From Dipteris shenzhenensis (Eukaryota; Polypodiophyta; Polypodiopsida; Gleicheniales), in the NCBI GenBank assembly GCA_047967505.1, contig CM106539.1: 64,000 nucleotides of DNA; one strand, 5' to 3'. The translations under genes and the position numbers were made by a program. The notes under the pieces were generated by a model that saw nothing but the letters and a program-made list of their open reading frames with translations, did no database searches and was not told where the DNA came from. The number at the start of each line of letters is the position of its first letter. Positions within the stretch are counted from its first letter, which is position 1. This document shows, one piece after another, positions 34,827 to 46,199 of the stretch.

Positions 34827-37480
34827 CTACAGTTCAATCTCATCCTCAATGAGATCAACCCTTGCCAAACTATCTACTTTAGAATCCAAACCAGTGTTGA
34901 GATCTATAAATACATTCAACCCACTACTACTTGTGCTACTCATGTGCTTATTGAAATCAGCATCACTAATGGTAGGCTCGTCCTCACAGGTAATGGCCTC
35001 AATATCTGTATCTCCTATCTCATGATCATCCTTCTCTCTCGTATCACGGTCATCATCACCTCCATGGCCATGATCATCCTCCATATGCTCCATATTAGTA
35101 AATCTATTATACATCACTTTGGAACGTGGCGTAATAGGTATGACATGCCACCACCTATTATTATCCACCATTGGTTGATAGACAACCTAATTCAAGCACA
35201 AATACAATCATGTTATTTTCCTTACATCGAAGGTATCAAATATTTAAAAGTGAGTACTTTTATATGTGTGTACAATACCTATTCACATTGTTGCGGTAGT
35301 ACTAGTGTATCCTTCTTACTTTGCCAAAACTTTGTGGAGTCAATAGTTACAAACCCACTTGCATGGCATTTGATTGTTGCATTAGGGCCTCTTTCCACCA
35401 CGTCCTTAAACCACTTTACATCCAAAACATATACAAAGAAGCGTCTAAATTCAAGCTTAATAATATCTTGGATTATGCCACAATAATCATCCATGGCTCC
35501 ATTGGCTCCCTCAAAGCTAGCAATGATGCTGCAATCTTGTGTGTTTCTCTTATCATCAATCCGTTGTGTTCGAAAATTCTTGCCCTCACACCATATAGCA
35601 TTGAACATAGTACACTACACCAAGACAAAATCAATTAAATAAGCAATCTAAATTGTTGAAAGCTCCTAACTTATGCATAACATTCTATATACTGACCTTG
35701 CTCGTGCATCCCCTAGCATACTCCTATTCTTCCATTGTGATATGCATTCCCTCGTCTCTCTCTACTCTCTCCATTTCGTCAAGTAGCCAATCCACATGAA
35801 TACCCTTAGGAAGTGCTCTTAGATGTTGAGGGTATGGCATACAAGATCCATGGTGTGTACGAAAGAGGGCCCTTTCTCCTTGTCTTCTTGCCTTTGCATC
35901 CTCGTATCTTGTCACCCATCTTTTCGTCACATCACTATTAAGCATGCAATAGAGGTTGATATTATTAAGCAACTCCATGTCTATTACTTTGCTGCGTCCT
36001 TTCCCTTGAGGCACAATAGAGGTCATCCTTAGGTCTTCATCATCTCTCCATAGTCGTGGGAGAGAGCTATCCACATCAACAAGAAACTCATAAATATATA
36101 GATGTGACTCTTATACCAACCAACCCTTGGCAATGCTACCTTTGGGTCTTGCATTTTGTCTCATGAAACCCTTCAAGGTCTTCATGAAGCGCTCAAGGAA
36201 GAACAACCATCGTGCATGTACAATACCGCATATAGCAATCTCATCCATCAAATGCACTATGAGATGTAGTTGGCTTGTGAGAATAGAACGTGTAAATGTC
36301 TCCTTCACTAAACAAACCATCTCCACTGACATAACTCGAGGAATCTATTTTCTTTGAGCTCACATACCTAGAAAGGAAAAAGTATGCAATATTAGCAATA
36401 TGAACACCTTGCATGGAGCATTGATATGCTTCACATTTTGTATTCTGTAAAGTACCTCACAAGCGCGCCCATCTTTTAAATACTTCACATCCTTCGATGC
36501 ACTGTGAGAAATGCTAGTAGGTAGTATGAACTAAACACACGAGGAATGGTTGATTAGTTGCTTCTAATTCACTCACAAATTTGAAAGGAAAAAGATATTA
36601 TGCACATAAAATACTTATTTGGAGCATCTTGTGCCAATCATGAGATTTCAAGCCATATAATTGCCCTACACCTCTTTTCTTGCTCTTTGTGAAGGCCCCC
36701 TTCAAACACCTCATGCATCCAGTGGGAGTACGAATTGTAGTGATAGCTCGCTTCACCGCTACCATCTTTAGCTTTGATAACCTCCACAGTGCATGAGGCA
36801 AAAAGACACGCCCATTTGGCCTCTCTTGTGGCCAAGCTTCACACATCCTCCCTATGATGCATAGATCCTCCCTTATGCCTGTGGAATCTCGTGTCCCATT
36901 CAAATGTTCCCAAATGGTAGACGCCACATTCTTGAAGATATGCATGGGATCAAGCAGGTGATTGATCTTGAGGTGGGACCAATATGGTAAATGATAAAAT
37001 ATGGAGTATCTAAACAAAAGCTGGTGTTAGCAGGCAATTTTTATTTCCAACCAATATAGCACATAATAGTTACAAACCCTTACCAGCTCATGCCAAGTGG
37101 TGGAGGATTCATGGATCCATCCCAAATTCTCATCCAATCTCTCGCAATGAGTAACTATGGGGGGACTTCATTCCAAGGGGCAACATATCTAGGATGATCA
37201 GGTGGGAGAAATCGATGGTGATTCTCATAGATGACCTTATTCAATGCATCTGCCCATGAGGCAACTAGCTGCAACTAGTGAAGAACCACAGACAGGACAT
37301 GCATGGTAACCCGATGTAGTGAGACCTGAAAAATAGACGTAATTAAGAGTTGAAGGTGGATTTAGGGTGCCATATCGATTGCCTACTCATAATTAAAAGT
37401 GCAATGCTTACCTGAACACTCGCCATAGCCTGGGAAGTCATGCATCATCCACATCAAGACTGCTTTGCAGTTGAAGTCTC
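34827..37480 (-). pseudogene. CACTA tnp2-type transposase, broken
   Basis: From high to low coordinates the minus strand reads: the tnp2 start block VLMWMMHDFPGYGECSG (about 37480-37420), DPMHIFKNVASTIWEHLNGT and LYGLKSHDWHKMLQ (37017-36640), then the DUF4218 part HLIVHLMDEIAICGIVHARW and FERFMKTLKGFMRQ-like sequence (36332-36111). A DUF4216-like end follows (DDYCGIIQDIIKLEF, 35480; WWHVIPITPRSKV, 35150). Several frames and stops are involved. The first 300 or so residues usual for tnp2 are missing, cut off by the transposon fragment at 37499. Confidence 0.8.
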
Positions 37481-37498
37481 GTGACGAGGGAGGCCTAC

Positions 37499-39542
37499 TC
37501 ACATCTCTGACAACAACTTCTCAGCTTCTGCAATGCACCGTGCAGATACTTCTTGCGGAATTAAATTCCAAGCATAAACAAGATGCAAATACAACAATTT
37601 ATCAAGTACGTGCAGTTCTGCGTGTAAAGTACATATGTGTACTCTCTCAAGTGGGATGGGCAAGATGGGATCCCACTTTGGATCCTTCTTGTCGTGATTC
37701 GGAGCTTGCACTTGGCTACAAGATAGAATGTCATTCTCCCATTGTAAGCCAGCCTTTTGCTTACGTTGCGAACACATGCAATAAAGGCATGTGTTCATCG
37801 CATTTTCCCCTGTATCACAACCATGCAAGCACTTGAGGGTTTTCGAATCACCAGCAAGATGCCATTCAACTTGAAAGGTTCCATGGTCATCGACTGTCAA
37901 TGTTTGCCCTTCCTCTTGTGGTCGATGGGATTCCTGTTCTATCTAGAACCCACTTCAATGTCTCATGGCACTCTTTCGAAGTCTCAAATGCTACAAGTCA
38001 CCATATATCTTTCTCTGATTGCACTAAGAAATCTTGCTCTACTTCTTCATCCCCTTGAACAAAGGCTAAGGCTTTATTCATAATGCAGATGCTGACTCTC
38101 TCTAACTTGTGTTCTTTCACCAATTGAGCTTCATCCATTTTGATGACAAATATGAGCTTTCCATTGCAATCTGTACAACAAAAGAGAAAAATCATTAGGA
38201 TAAACATGATATAGGAAATGAACTAAGTAAAGTGCAATGCTATAATGGATTTCCTCTTACCATCTTCTCTCATGCCATAGAATTTGACCATTGCTTCTTG
38301 CAGTTTCTCAACATCTAAGTAGACATTGTTGAAAGCATTCATCTCAAAGGTTTGCAAGTCAGATTTCTTTTTACTCTTCCAAGTCATTGTACCCCTCATG
38401 CAATGGTACCCTCCAAGCATTTCTCTTGCACATTGGTTTGTTTCTCGCCGTGCACATCTCACAGACCAAGGTGTGGGTAGGGGCACTGTAGACTTCTTAT
38501 ACTTTCCCAAAATAGCAGACTTGAAATTTTTGAAAATAGATGTGTAAGCTTCACAACTTACACCGAAAGTATCACAAGCTGCAAGCATCTCCTTTGCATC
38601 CACAATATCCTTGAAGTCCTTCATTGCCTCCTCAGCAACTTGCACACATAGGCGCTTGTGTCTTGGGTCCCTTAGTATCCCAATGACATCACTGACTTCA
38701 ATAAACTAGCTAGAGCATATGAACAGTCAATATCATCCCCATCTGTTCTTCCCATCACATCTTCCATGAAGTTCCTAAAGAAGAACACAATAAAAACTTA
38801 GTCACAAACAGTGTAGCACAAAAGAGTGTAATCTCATTGGAATATTTGATAACCAAGCTTGTAGCCCGGACTCTCCTCTTTCTAGTACCCCCAGTGGGTG
38901 CCAATGCATCCATGTTATGTAAGTACCTTCTTTTCCTCTCCTTCAATCCCAAAGGTGTTTCTTTCATCTTTTGCACTCTCTCGTTCCTTCTCTACAGCTC
39001 ATCGTACTTGATTGTATATAGATCTTTCCAAGCCTTTTTTGGACTCAGCTAGCTTACAGAGTGGCTCTTGTAATTTATGTCGCTCCAAGTCCAATGCATT
39101 TCGCTCCAAGTCTAATGCTTTGGCTTTATCATAAAGATCCTGGTTCTCCCTTTGAAGATCGTGCATAGAGTTATGCATTGCAACAATGGTGCTATTTCCT
39201 AAATGTGCTAGCATCTCTGCTTGGACTCTGCGCATCTCGCTTGCTTGCGTAGCCATTGACTAAGCATTGTTTAACCAATTGCAATAACCAAGCAACCCCG
39301 CATGTCCATTTCCAACAAACCGAACTAGCTCATGTATTGTATGGAAAGGAAGGCTCTTTTGGTTGGTAGGATCTAAAGGATACAAGGATCCTTCTACCCA
39401 AAGGTCGAGATGCTTCTTTCCTTGCGAACGAAGACTGTGGATTTTGGAAGCTCCCTCAATCCTAGATTACGTGTGCTTGCATATTCAGCCTCCAACTCTA
39501 AGTGGACCTGGTACTTGTTGGAGACGTCCTCAAATGGTGCCA
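37499..39542 (-). pseudogene. Copy A: truncated paralogue of the copy B transposase
   Basis: ATG 39542 starts MAPFEDVSNKYQVHLELE. After frame changes the order is: LDLWVEGSLYP, FVGNGHAGLLGY, a TAG (39260), a coiled coil (39256-38999), GGTRKRRVRATS, an intron ending at 38775, FGVSCEAYTSIFKNFKSAI, FVIKMDEAQLVKEHKLERV, VQSEKDIW, HETLKWVLDRTGIP, GTFQVEWHLAGDSKTLKC and VHICTLHAELHVLDKLLYL. Each block has a counterpart in copy B (58023-62743), with one intron at the same place. The C-terminal half, including the histone-like and Ulp1 parts, is absent; the frame stops at KLLSEM and abuts tnp2. Confidence 0.75.
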
Positions 39543-39599
39543 TGACTAAAGGAGTATAGGGAAGGAGAAGGTGTGGAGATGCAAGCTTGAAGGAGCAGC

Positions 39600-40012
39600 A
39601 TGCAAGAAGAGGGAGGAGGAGGGATGGGGGAGGGAGGACCAGTAGTTGAAGAGGAGGAAAGGGGGGTAGACCAGCAGGTGTGGAGGGTGAGGAGGAGTAG
39701 GCGTGGAGGAGGAGGGAGGAGCAGGAGGGAGGGGGGAGGAGGAGCAACAGTGGAGGAGGAGGGAGGGGGAGGGCAGGAGGGGCAGGCGTGGAGGAGGGAG
39801 GGAGGGGGAGGGCAGAAGGAGCAGGCGTGGAGAAGGGAGGGAGGGAGGGGGAGGAGGAGGAAGGGGGAGGAGGGAGTGAGAAGGGGGAGGGGAGGAGAGG
39901 GGAGGGGGAGGAGGGAGGGAGGGAGGGGGAGGAGGAGGGAGGGGGAGGAGGGAGTGAGGAGGGGGAGGGAGGAGGGGGAGGGAGGGAGGGAGGAGAGAGA
40001 AAGAGGGAGGGA
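39600..40012. repeat. Polypurine tract, about 410 bases
   Basis: GGAGGGAGG-type sequence with almost no pyrimidines covers the copy A promoter side. Pro/Ser/Leu-rich frames on the minus strand and Gly/Glu/Arg-rich frames on the plus strand are artefacts. Confidence 0.9.
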
Positions 40013-40178
40013 ATTCAAAATTTGAATTTTTGAATTTTGAAAATTTTGGTTCCCACCTAGGAGTAAGAGTTGTGTAAGAGGTGGGGTCACTTGTGGGCTT
40101 AACCCACCTAGGTGAGGGGGGGTTATGACTTTTTGGGACCTACCTTGGCCTAATCCATTTCTTAATCCATTCCTTATG

Positions 40179-40211
40179 AGGCCCTTTTGAGACCCCAATT
40201 CTCCCCTAATG
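40179..40211 (-). repeat. Putative right terminal inverted repeat of copy A
   Basis: Read on the minus strand: CATTAGGGGAGAATTGGGGT followed by CTCAAAAGGGCCTC. Its distance to the copy A start codon (about 640 bp including the polypurine tract) and orientation match copy B, whose end also starts CATTAGG and contains GGG..CTCA....GGG.CC. The left end is missing. Confidence 0.55.
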
Positions 40212-40220
40212 TCTACGTGC

Positions 40221-40345
40221 ATGATACATGTTTCCTCGACATCGATCACACATACATTTGATTTTTTACTCCAACCACATTTCGCGATGGTAGATATGAA
40301 GGGATTCATCCTCATTGGAGCTACTTGTTGAAGATGAAGACATCC
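40221..40345 (-). pseudogene. Possible first coding exon of tnp2
   Basis: ATG 40345 gives MSSSSTSSSNEDESLHIYHR, then Cys-containing sequence up to the transposon end at 40211. As it lies in tnp2 orientation beyond the inserted copy A, it may be the N-terminus cut from the 37480 fragment. No domain proves this. Confidence 0.3.
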
Positions 40346-40407
40346 TACAGATAAACAACCCAAAAAATTTGTTCTTGTATGAGTTGTAAATGTCAAAACT
40401 CTGTGGA

Positions 40408-41010
40408 GCATCTAAAAGCGCATCTGACACTACGTCTGCACTATGGAGCACGTCTATAGGCATGTCTAAAACGTCCTTTAGACGCATTGATAGACACGTG
40501 TTTAGACATGCAGATAGACGCGCTTTTAGACGCGTAGATTGTGAGCTGATTTTCGAACCTACTTTTAGCGCACTTGCTTTCCTTCACATACTTTTAGTGT
40601 CGCGCAGCTTGCTTTCCTATTAACTGATACAGCTCTGGGCATCCACACTTATCTCCAAGCACCCACACTCATCTCCGGGCTTACACAATCATCCCCAAGC
40701 ACACAAGAGAAGAGGGTGAACAAGGAAGAGAAGAAAGAGAAGTAGCTTTGAAGAAGGATAAGAAGCTTCCATGCCTCTATCCAAGGTAAGTCTCTTGGCG
40801 GTTGATCTTCTTTGGAAGTTGCTCTCTTTGGATTAATCCTTTGTCATATGCAGGGAACGAATGTTTTTGGTACTAGTGTTGTTCTTTTTGGGGTCGGATG
40901 CATGTCCTTTTCACTTTCTTTGAAAAAGGCATGTGTCAGAGTGCATCTATAGACGCGTCTAATAGCACATCTGTCTTTTGGAAAAACAGACAGCCGCGCT
41001 CTAATAGTCT
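40408..41010. repeat. CACTA-type GACGCGTCTA repeats, central clusters
   Basis: 40408-40546 holds GCGCATCTGACACTACGTC, AGACGCATTGATAGACACG and AGACGCGCTTTTAGACGCG. 40936-41010 holds GCATCTATAGACGCGTCTA and GCGCTCTAATAG. They lie between the divergent tnp2 and TNPA-like starts. Confidence 0.6.
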
Positions 41011-41118
41011 GTTATGTGTTTTTCCCTTTCCTCTTCCTTTTCCTTCTCTTTCCCTTTCCCTTTCCCTTTCCCTTCCCCTTCCCCTTCCCCAAAGGCTCCC
41101 CTTCCACTTCCAAGAAAA

Positions 41119-41290
41119 GGATTGCATATTGAATAATGGAAATAAGTGATTGCATGAATGAAGAAAGGGATTGCATGAATAATGGAAAGGGATTGCATGA
41201 TTGAAGAAAGTAATTGCATGAATGATGGAAAGGGAAAGCATGATTGAAGAAAGGGAAAGCATGATTAATAAAAAGGGATTGCATGATTGA
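41119..41290 (+). repeat. Degenerate minisatellite GGGATTGCATGA-TTGAAGAAA
   Basis: Alternating units GATTGCATGAATGAAGAAAG and GCATGAATAATGGAAAGG repeat about seven times with small changes. Confidence 0.8.
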
Positions 41291-41875
41291 AGAAAGCATC
41301 TCTTTCCTTCTCTTTTCTTCTATCTTTTTCTCTCTTATCTCCTCTTTTTCTCTCTTATCTCCTCTCTTTCCTTCTCTTTTCGTCTCTTTTCTCATCTCTT
41401 TCCTTCTCTCTTTTTCTTTCTTTCCCTCCTCTCTTTTCTCCTCTCTTTCCTTCTCTTTTTGTGGTAATTTTCCTCTCTTATCTCCTCTCTTTTTCTCTCC
41501 TCTCTTTTCCTCTATTTTCCTCTCTTTTCTCCTCTCTTTCCTTCTCTCTTTTTCTCTCTTTTATCCCCACTTTTTCTCTCTTTTCCTCTCCTTTCTCCTC
41601 TCTTTTCTTCTCTTTTCTCCTCTCTTTTTCTCTCTTATCTCCTTCCTTTTTTCTCCTCTCTTTACCTTTATTTTTCTCTCTTTTCTCCTCTCTTTTTCTC
41701 TCTTTTATCCCTACTTTTTCTCTCTTTTTCTCCTCTCTTTTCCTCTCCTTTCTCCTCTCTTTCATTCTCTTTTCTCCTCTCTTTTTCTCTCTTATCTCCT
41801 TTCTTTTTTCTCCTCTCTTTTCCTCTCTTTTCTCATCTCTTTCCTTCTCTCTATTTTCCTCTCTTCTCTCACCTG
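41291..41875. repeat. Polypyrimidine tract in the TNPA-like intron
   Basis: This is nearly pure CT sequence (CTCTTTTTCTCTCTTATCTCC-type units). All long Ser/Phe/Leu-rich frames over it are artefacts. A smaller tract lies at 41034-41095. Confidence 0.92.
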
Positions 41876-43679
41876 ATCTTCGAGATGCCATCTTTCGGGA
41901 GTTATATAACATTTTGGGGCACCCTCCCACTTCTGCGGAGTTATACACATACATGATGGATACTACAAACACCCCCCAGGAGTCGGCAGTACAGACTCCA
42001 AACCACACCAGCTGATATTACCCCAGTGGAGTCGAGACAGTCCAGTCGGCTATAGAGCCGAGCCCCTTCTCTCCCCCTACGGTCAAAAGGTCCTTCTACC
42101 TCACAGAGCCGCAAGCATACTCCCGTGCCATCGAGAGTCACTTCTCCAGCTACAAGTGGCCAATGTACTCCCGTGCAGTCAAGAGTCGCTTCTCTAGCTA
42201 CAAGTGGTCAGCGTACTAGCTCGACACGACAGGGCAGCAGGCGTAGTAGCAATAAGAGTGATGGGGGATGCATGGCACAATGCTTTAGGGGGGGTAGTGG
42301 TGGGGACGGGGATGATTCAGATGCTGCAAAAGTGCTAGACGTTGATGGTATGATCTTCTATGACATCACTTAGATAGGAGGCATCTTGATGGATGCACGA
42401 GGGAAGGACATCATGGCCTTCATGCGCTCTGTAATTGCTAACAATTGCAAAGATTTCTTTATTCACTACAAAGACCAGCCATAAAAGTTAGCTGATGAGA
42501 CCCTTGCTACTGTTCGCTCTAGTTATCCCAATCCCCCCAATGTTCAGTTCACAGATAAATGGGCCAAGTTAAAGATTATTACGATACTTGCCAATAAAAG
42601 ATCTTCGCTTAAGAGACATGCACTAGCCGAGATTGCCAAGAGAGAGGGAGGTCAACCACCAAGGGGCCAGCCCCACACCGCTCACAAGTGTGAGTGGAAG
42701 AAAGCAATGAAGGCAGCGAAGGTGAACCCCAGTCTGCAGCATGTGGAGGCACGAAGGATCCAAATGGAGCAATATGAAAGCGTGCATTTTGGAGCAGGGG
42801 GTGTTGAATCATGGGAGGCCCAATTTATAAGTATTGATCTCAAATTATATTGTTTATGTAGTTTATTAGGAGGTTGTTTCTTTGTACTAACCCCTTCACA
42901 AATTGTCATCTTGCAGCTTGATATCGTGGGCAGGTACCCTACTCCTATCAAGACAGCCTACCATTGCTACCATCGTAGAGGAAATACATGGAGGCACTTC
43001 TACGATGACGGGTTGATTACTGAGGAGCAGTATATCCGGGCTACTGGAGTGCCCCCCCAGGTATTTAACTTTAATTAATTAATGTTAATATTGTAAGTAA
43101 AGATTTGATTTTTCATACATTAATACATGTTGTCCCTCATTTACAAGGCCCTGCGGCTGATCAAGAGGAAGAAGGGAGCAAAGAAGGGGACGAAGAAGGG
43201 AGCGAAGAAGGGAGCAAAGAAGGGAGCGAGGACACGGAGAACTTAGATTAGTCATAGAAGTAGTACTAGCTACTCTTTTTTGTACTTGAAGCCACTGGCT
43301 TGGCTTCGTGCCTCTCTTGTATATACACTCCTCTTATTTTTTGTACTTGAAGCCAAAGGACGTGGCTTGGCTTCGTGCTATATGTACATACAAGCACTTT
43401 TTGAGCTATGAATTAATATACACTCCTTTTATTTTTTTGGCTTTCAATTTCCTTGTGCAACGTTCTATCAATGAATGCCTTGTGAACTAAATGTTTTGGG
43501 GAATTGTAATCGTCGACTATAGACGTGCTTGCAATCGTGCTAATTGAAATGCGGTTGGCTGCAAGAATTGAATTGCACAATGTGGAAATGGGATTCTTGT
43601 AACTACATAGCATACACAACATACATAGCATTCTGTTCAACCACACAAATTTCTGCTTTTATTAACAAAAAAGATTCTG

Positions 43680-43937
43680 TAGAACATCTATAGGCGCGCC
43701 TATAAACACGTCTATGTACGTGTCTCTCTATTTTTTTTAAATTTCTAGCCGAGCATCTATTTGCATGTCTATAGGCGCATCTGTCTGTTATATAGATGTG
43801 CCTGTGGACGCGGGTCTGTAAACGCACCAATAGATGCACAAATAGACATGCCCGTAAGTTTCTTTTTTAGTTAAAAAAATGCGTCTGTGTGCACGTCTAT
43901 GAGAGATTTCTATGAGAGAGAGAGAGAGAGAGAGAGT
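43680..43937. repeat. CACTA-type subterminal repeats, right, and a GA run
   Basis: It contains CATCTATAGGCGCGCCTATA, CATGTCTATAGGCGCATCTG and CACCAATAGATGCACAAATAG, then a GA run at 43915-43937. Confidence 0.65.
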
Positions 43938-46195
43938 GCTTTATGCTCTTACATTGAGAAAGAGAGAGGTGTGTGAGTTTAGTTCTAAGAAGAGAACTTT
44001 AGCTTGACTACTTCTCCAATAATATCAAGTTGATAGCGCTCCAACACAGGCTACACCGGCCCTTCCTCTTCTAGTATAGGTCACGGGCACTCACCTTCAA
44101 CCAACTACAACAGTTGCACGGCTAACCATCTTCAAAGGTAGTAAGGCTTCCTGTTCCTGACAACCAAACTTCTACATACGATGCACCTCTGCTATCAAGT
44201 TCTTTACTCCGTGCTCCCGACTGGCAAAACGACGATCGAATCCTTCCAGTGCCTATCAAAGATACAGCCGATGAGCATCGGTTCTCAACGAGCCTACATG
44301 CCAACAGGCAACTCATGGGCTCACGGGCTCACAAGTACTACAAACCGAATTGCGCAACGATTCTAGCAGTGGCTGCTCCTAGCAACCACACTTAGGTACA
44401 AGATTCTACTACACCTCCATGCTCCAAACGATGCTTCAGGTCCACACCCTACTATCAATGACAATCAAGCTCCCACACAAGAGCTCCAACTTCAAATGTC
44501 TCCATCTATATCCTAGCTCCTTCTCTCAGGCAACGCTAAGCTTCAACAGACGGATGCTAGTGACCTGCCTACATTCTACGTTCTACAACCAAGGCATATG
44601 GCCTCTCCAGTGCCCAATGACCAAAGAGACGTCCACCAACGCTCCAATGACCTATGCTATCTCTTGGGCTTCGAGCTCCTGTGCTCCAATGCCTTGCCCA
44701 GCCCTCTACAAAGCTCTTCCTACACTGGACTACATCACAATGGGTTACAAGCCAAGCCGCTCCAACCCCTTCACGGCTCCATCATCATATAAGCTGCCTC
44801 TAGCATCTTCAAGGGCTTCGACTCCTTCGAGCCTGACTACTTAAAGCTCCATTCTCCAAGCTACACCACACATAGAGCTGCAGCAGCTCCTTCACTGACA
44901 GAACGGGCTGAACGAAACTCAACGAAGAAGAAGACGAAATCTTTGATATTCCATCAGAATCTTGAAGATTTCGACTTCTCCACGTATTGACACATGGCAT
45001 AGACCTTATCTCAAGGTCACCAGTGGTAAAAGAAGCACCACATGGCATCCTATCTGCCACATCAGCAATCTCATGAGACTGCCACGTCATCAAGGCATCT
45101 TATTCACCACATCATCCTAGGTGCCACATCACCAACCAGCCACGTAGACAGGTCCACCAGTCATAGTTGTCACATTAGTATTCCACCTTGGCAATCAAAG
45201 TCAAAGGCCACGTTAGCATATGCCACGTCATCATTGACCAGTTTGACCAATCAACACTGTCACATCAGCATCACAGTCAGCTGCCACATCAGTGCCATGT
45301 GGCACATTGATCCCCTGCATGCACAATTATCACTCTCTGCAAGCACACTGTGCACCTTGCATGTGTACACAGTTGCCACCTTAACACACTGCTTCACTGG
45401 CACACCTCTTGCTAGGCACAGTACCACATCATCACTGCATGTGACGCACAGTGACACATCATCATTGAGCACATTTGCACTCCTTTTGCCCCTCCACGTA
45501 GATCAAGTCATATCTCTTGATCCAGGAAGAATTTGAGGGCACTCCAAAAAAAAAAAACGCTCGATTTTTTGTACTCTATACGCTCGTCATATCACGTCAC
45601 ATTTTGATGCAAATATCACTCACTTTTTAGCCTCGCCGACAAAACCACTTCCTACATGCACATCAACCTCTACATCGACGCATCTGACCCAACACTTAAA
45701 AAGAACAAAAGAAAAGAAATTATTTGTTGTTCTTTCATCGATCAACGGTTGGTATAGATCTAGATCAGAGTAGACTAGATCGCCATAGAGGGGATGCTTT
45801 GAATCTCCCCACGTTGCCAATCTAAGCCATGCCTGAAATTCGTGACTCGTACCTACTCAGAGTTAGTCCATACACTCACATATGGTTTCATATCACATTA
45901 CCTAAAACCTGACATTCATCAGTTCAGCGAGCAGACTTCAGAGTGTTCAGAGGCATTATTGATCGTTCACTGGGCAGATAGCACATGATTTGATTTCACA
46001 CACACATGCCATCATTGTAAAGCCTATTCGGCTATTTCACGGCATTGTACACATCATTTCAGCCTTGTAAAGCTCGGCTATTCCCGGCATCATTTGCCAT
46101 AAGTCTTGTAATTCAAATCAAAATTTATCTATTGCAATTCTATCTTCACCGACAATTTAGATTTCACTTGGCATAGTCAGTGTTTTGCAATTGAT
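43938..46195. other. Unassigned region with a CCAC(A/G)TCA-rich part
   Basis: No gene is recognised; Ser/Leu-rich frames at 44419 and 45042 look like chance. Between 45045 and 45430 CCACATCA, CCACGTCA and close variants occur at least ten times. An A run (45548-45559) follows. The part near 46000-46190 may be the leader of the copia element that starts near 46200; no 5' LTR was found. Confidence 0.45.
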
Positions 46196-46199
46196 TCAT

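Larger units (their letters stand above)
40771..43250 (+). pseudogene. TNPA-like (plant Ptta/En/Spm) CACTA gene
   Basis: A short first exon (MPLSK, 40771-40785) ends at a consensus donor GTAAGT. After a pyrimidine-rich intron, coding resumes near 41876 (LRDAIFRELYNILGHPPTS) and continues with ILMDARGKDIMAFMRSVI, FTDKWAKLKIITILANKRSS, KCEWKKAMKAAKVNPS and the hallmark-like YESVHFGAGGVESWE. An exon with RYPTPIKTAYHCYHRRGN follows at 42915-43060, and a tail of KKGAKKG repeats ends near 43250. Stops near 42373 and 42483 break it. The fit is to the DNA-binding second protein of CACTA elements. Confidence 0.6.
34453..43900. mobile_element. CACTA (En/Spm)-like element, decayed and interrupted
   Basis: A tnp2-type transposase on the minus strand (34827-37480) and a TNPA-like gene on the plus strand (40771-43250) lie between clusters of one subterminal-type motif built from GACGCGTCTA and GCATCTATAGGCG. 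These clusters are at 34497-34600, 40408-40546, 40936-41010 and 43680-43870. The left end CACCACAACAAGAC (34453) is close to the usual CACTACAACAAG end. I found no matching right end. Another transposon (37499-40211) sits in the tnp2 gene. Confidence 0.6.

Noticed and set aside
39530-40411. Pro/Ser/Leu-rich protein of 293 codons on the minus strand, and Gly/Glu/Arg-rich frames on the plus strand
   Set aside because: They are translations of the polypurine tract.
41283-42015. Ser/Phe/Leu-rich membrane-like proteins
   Set aside because: They come from CT repeat sequence inside the TNPA-like intron.
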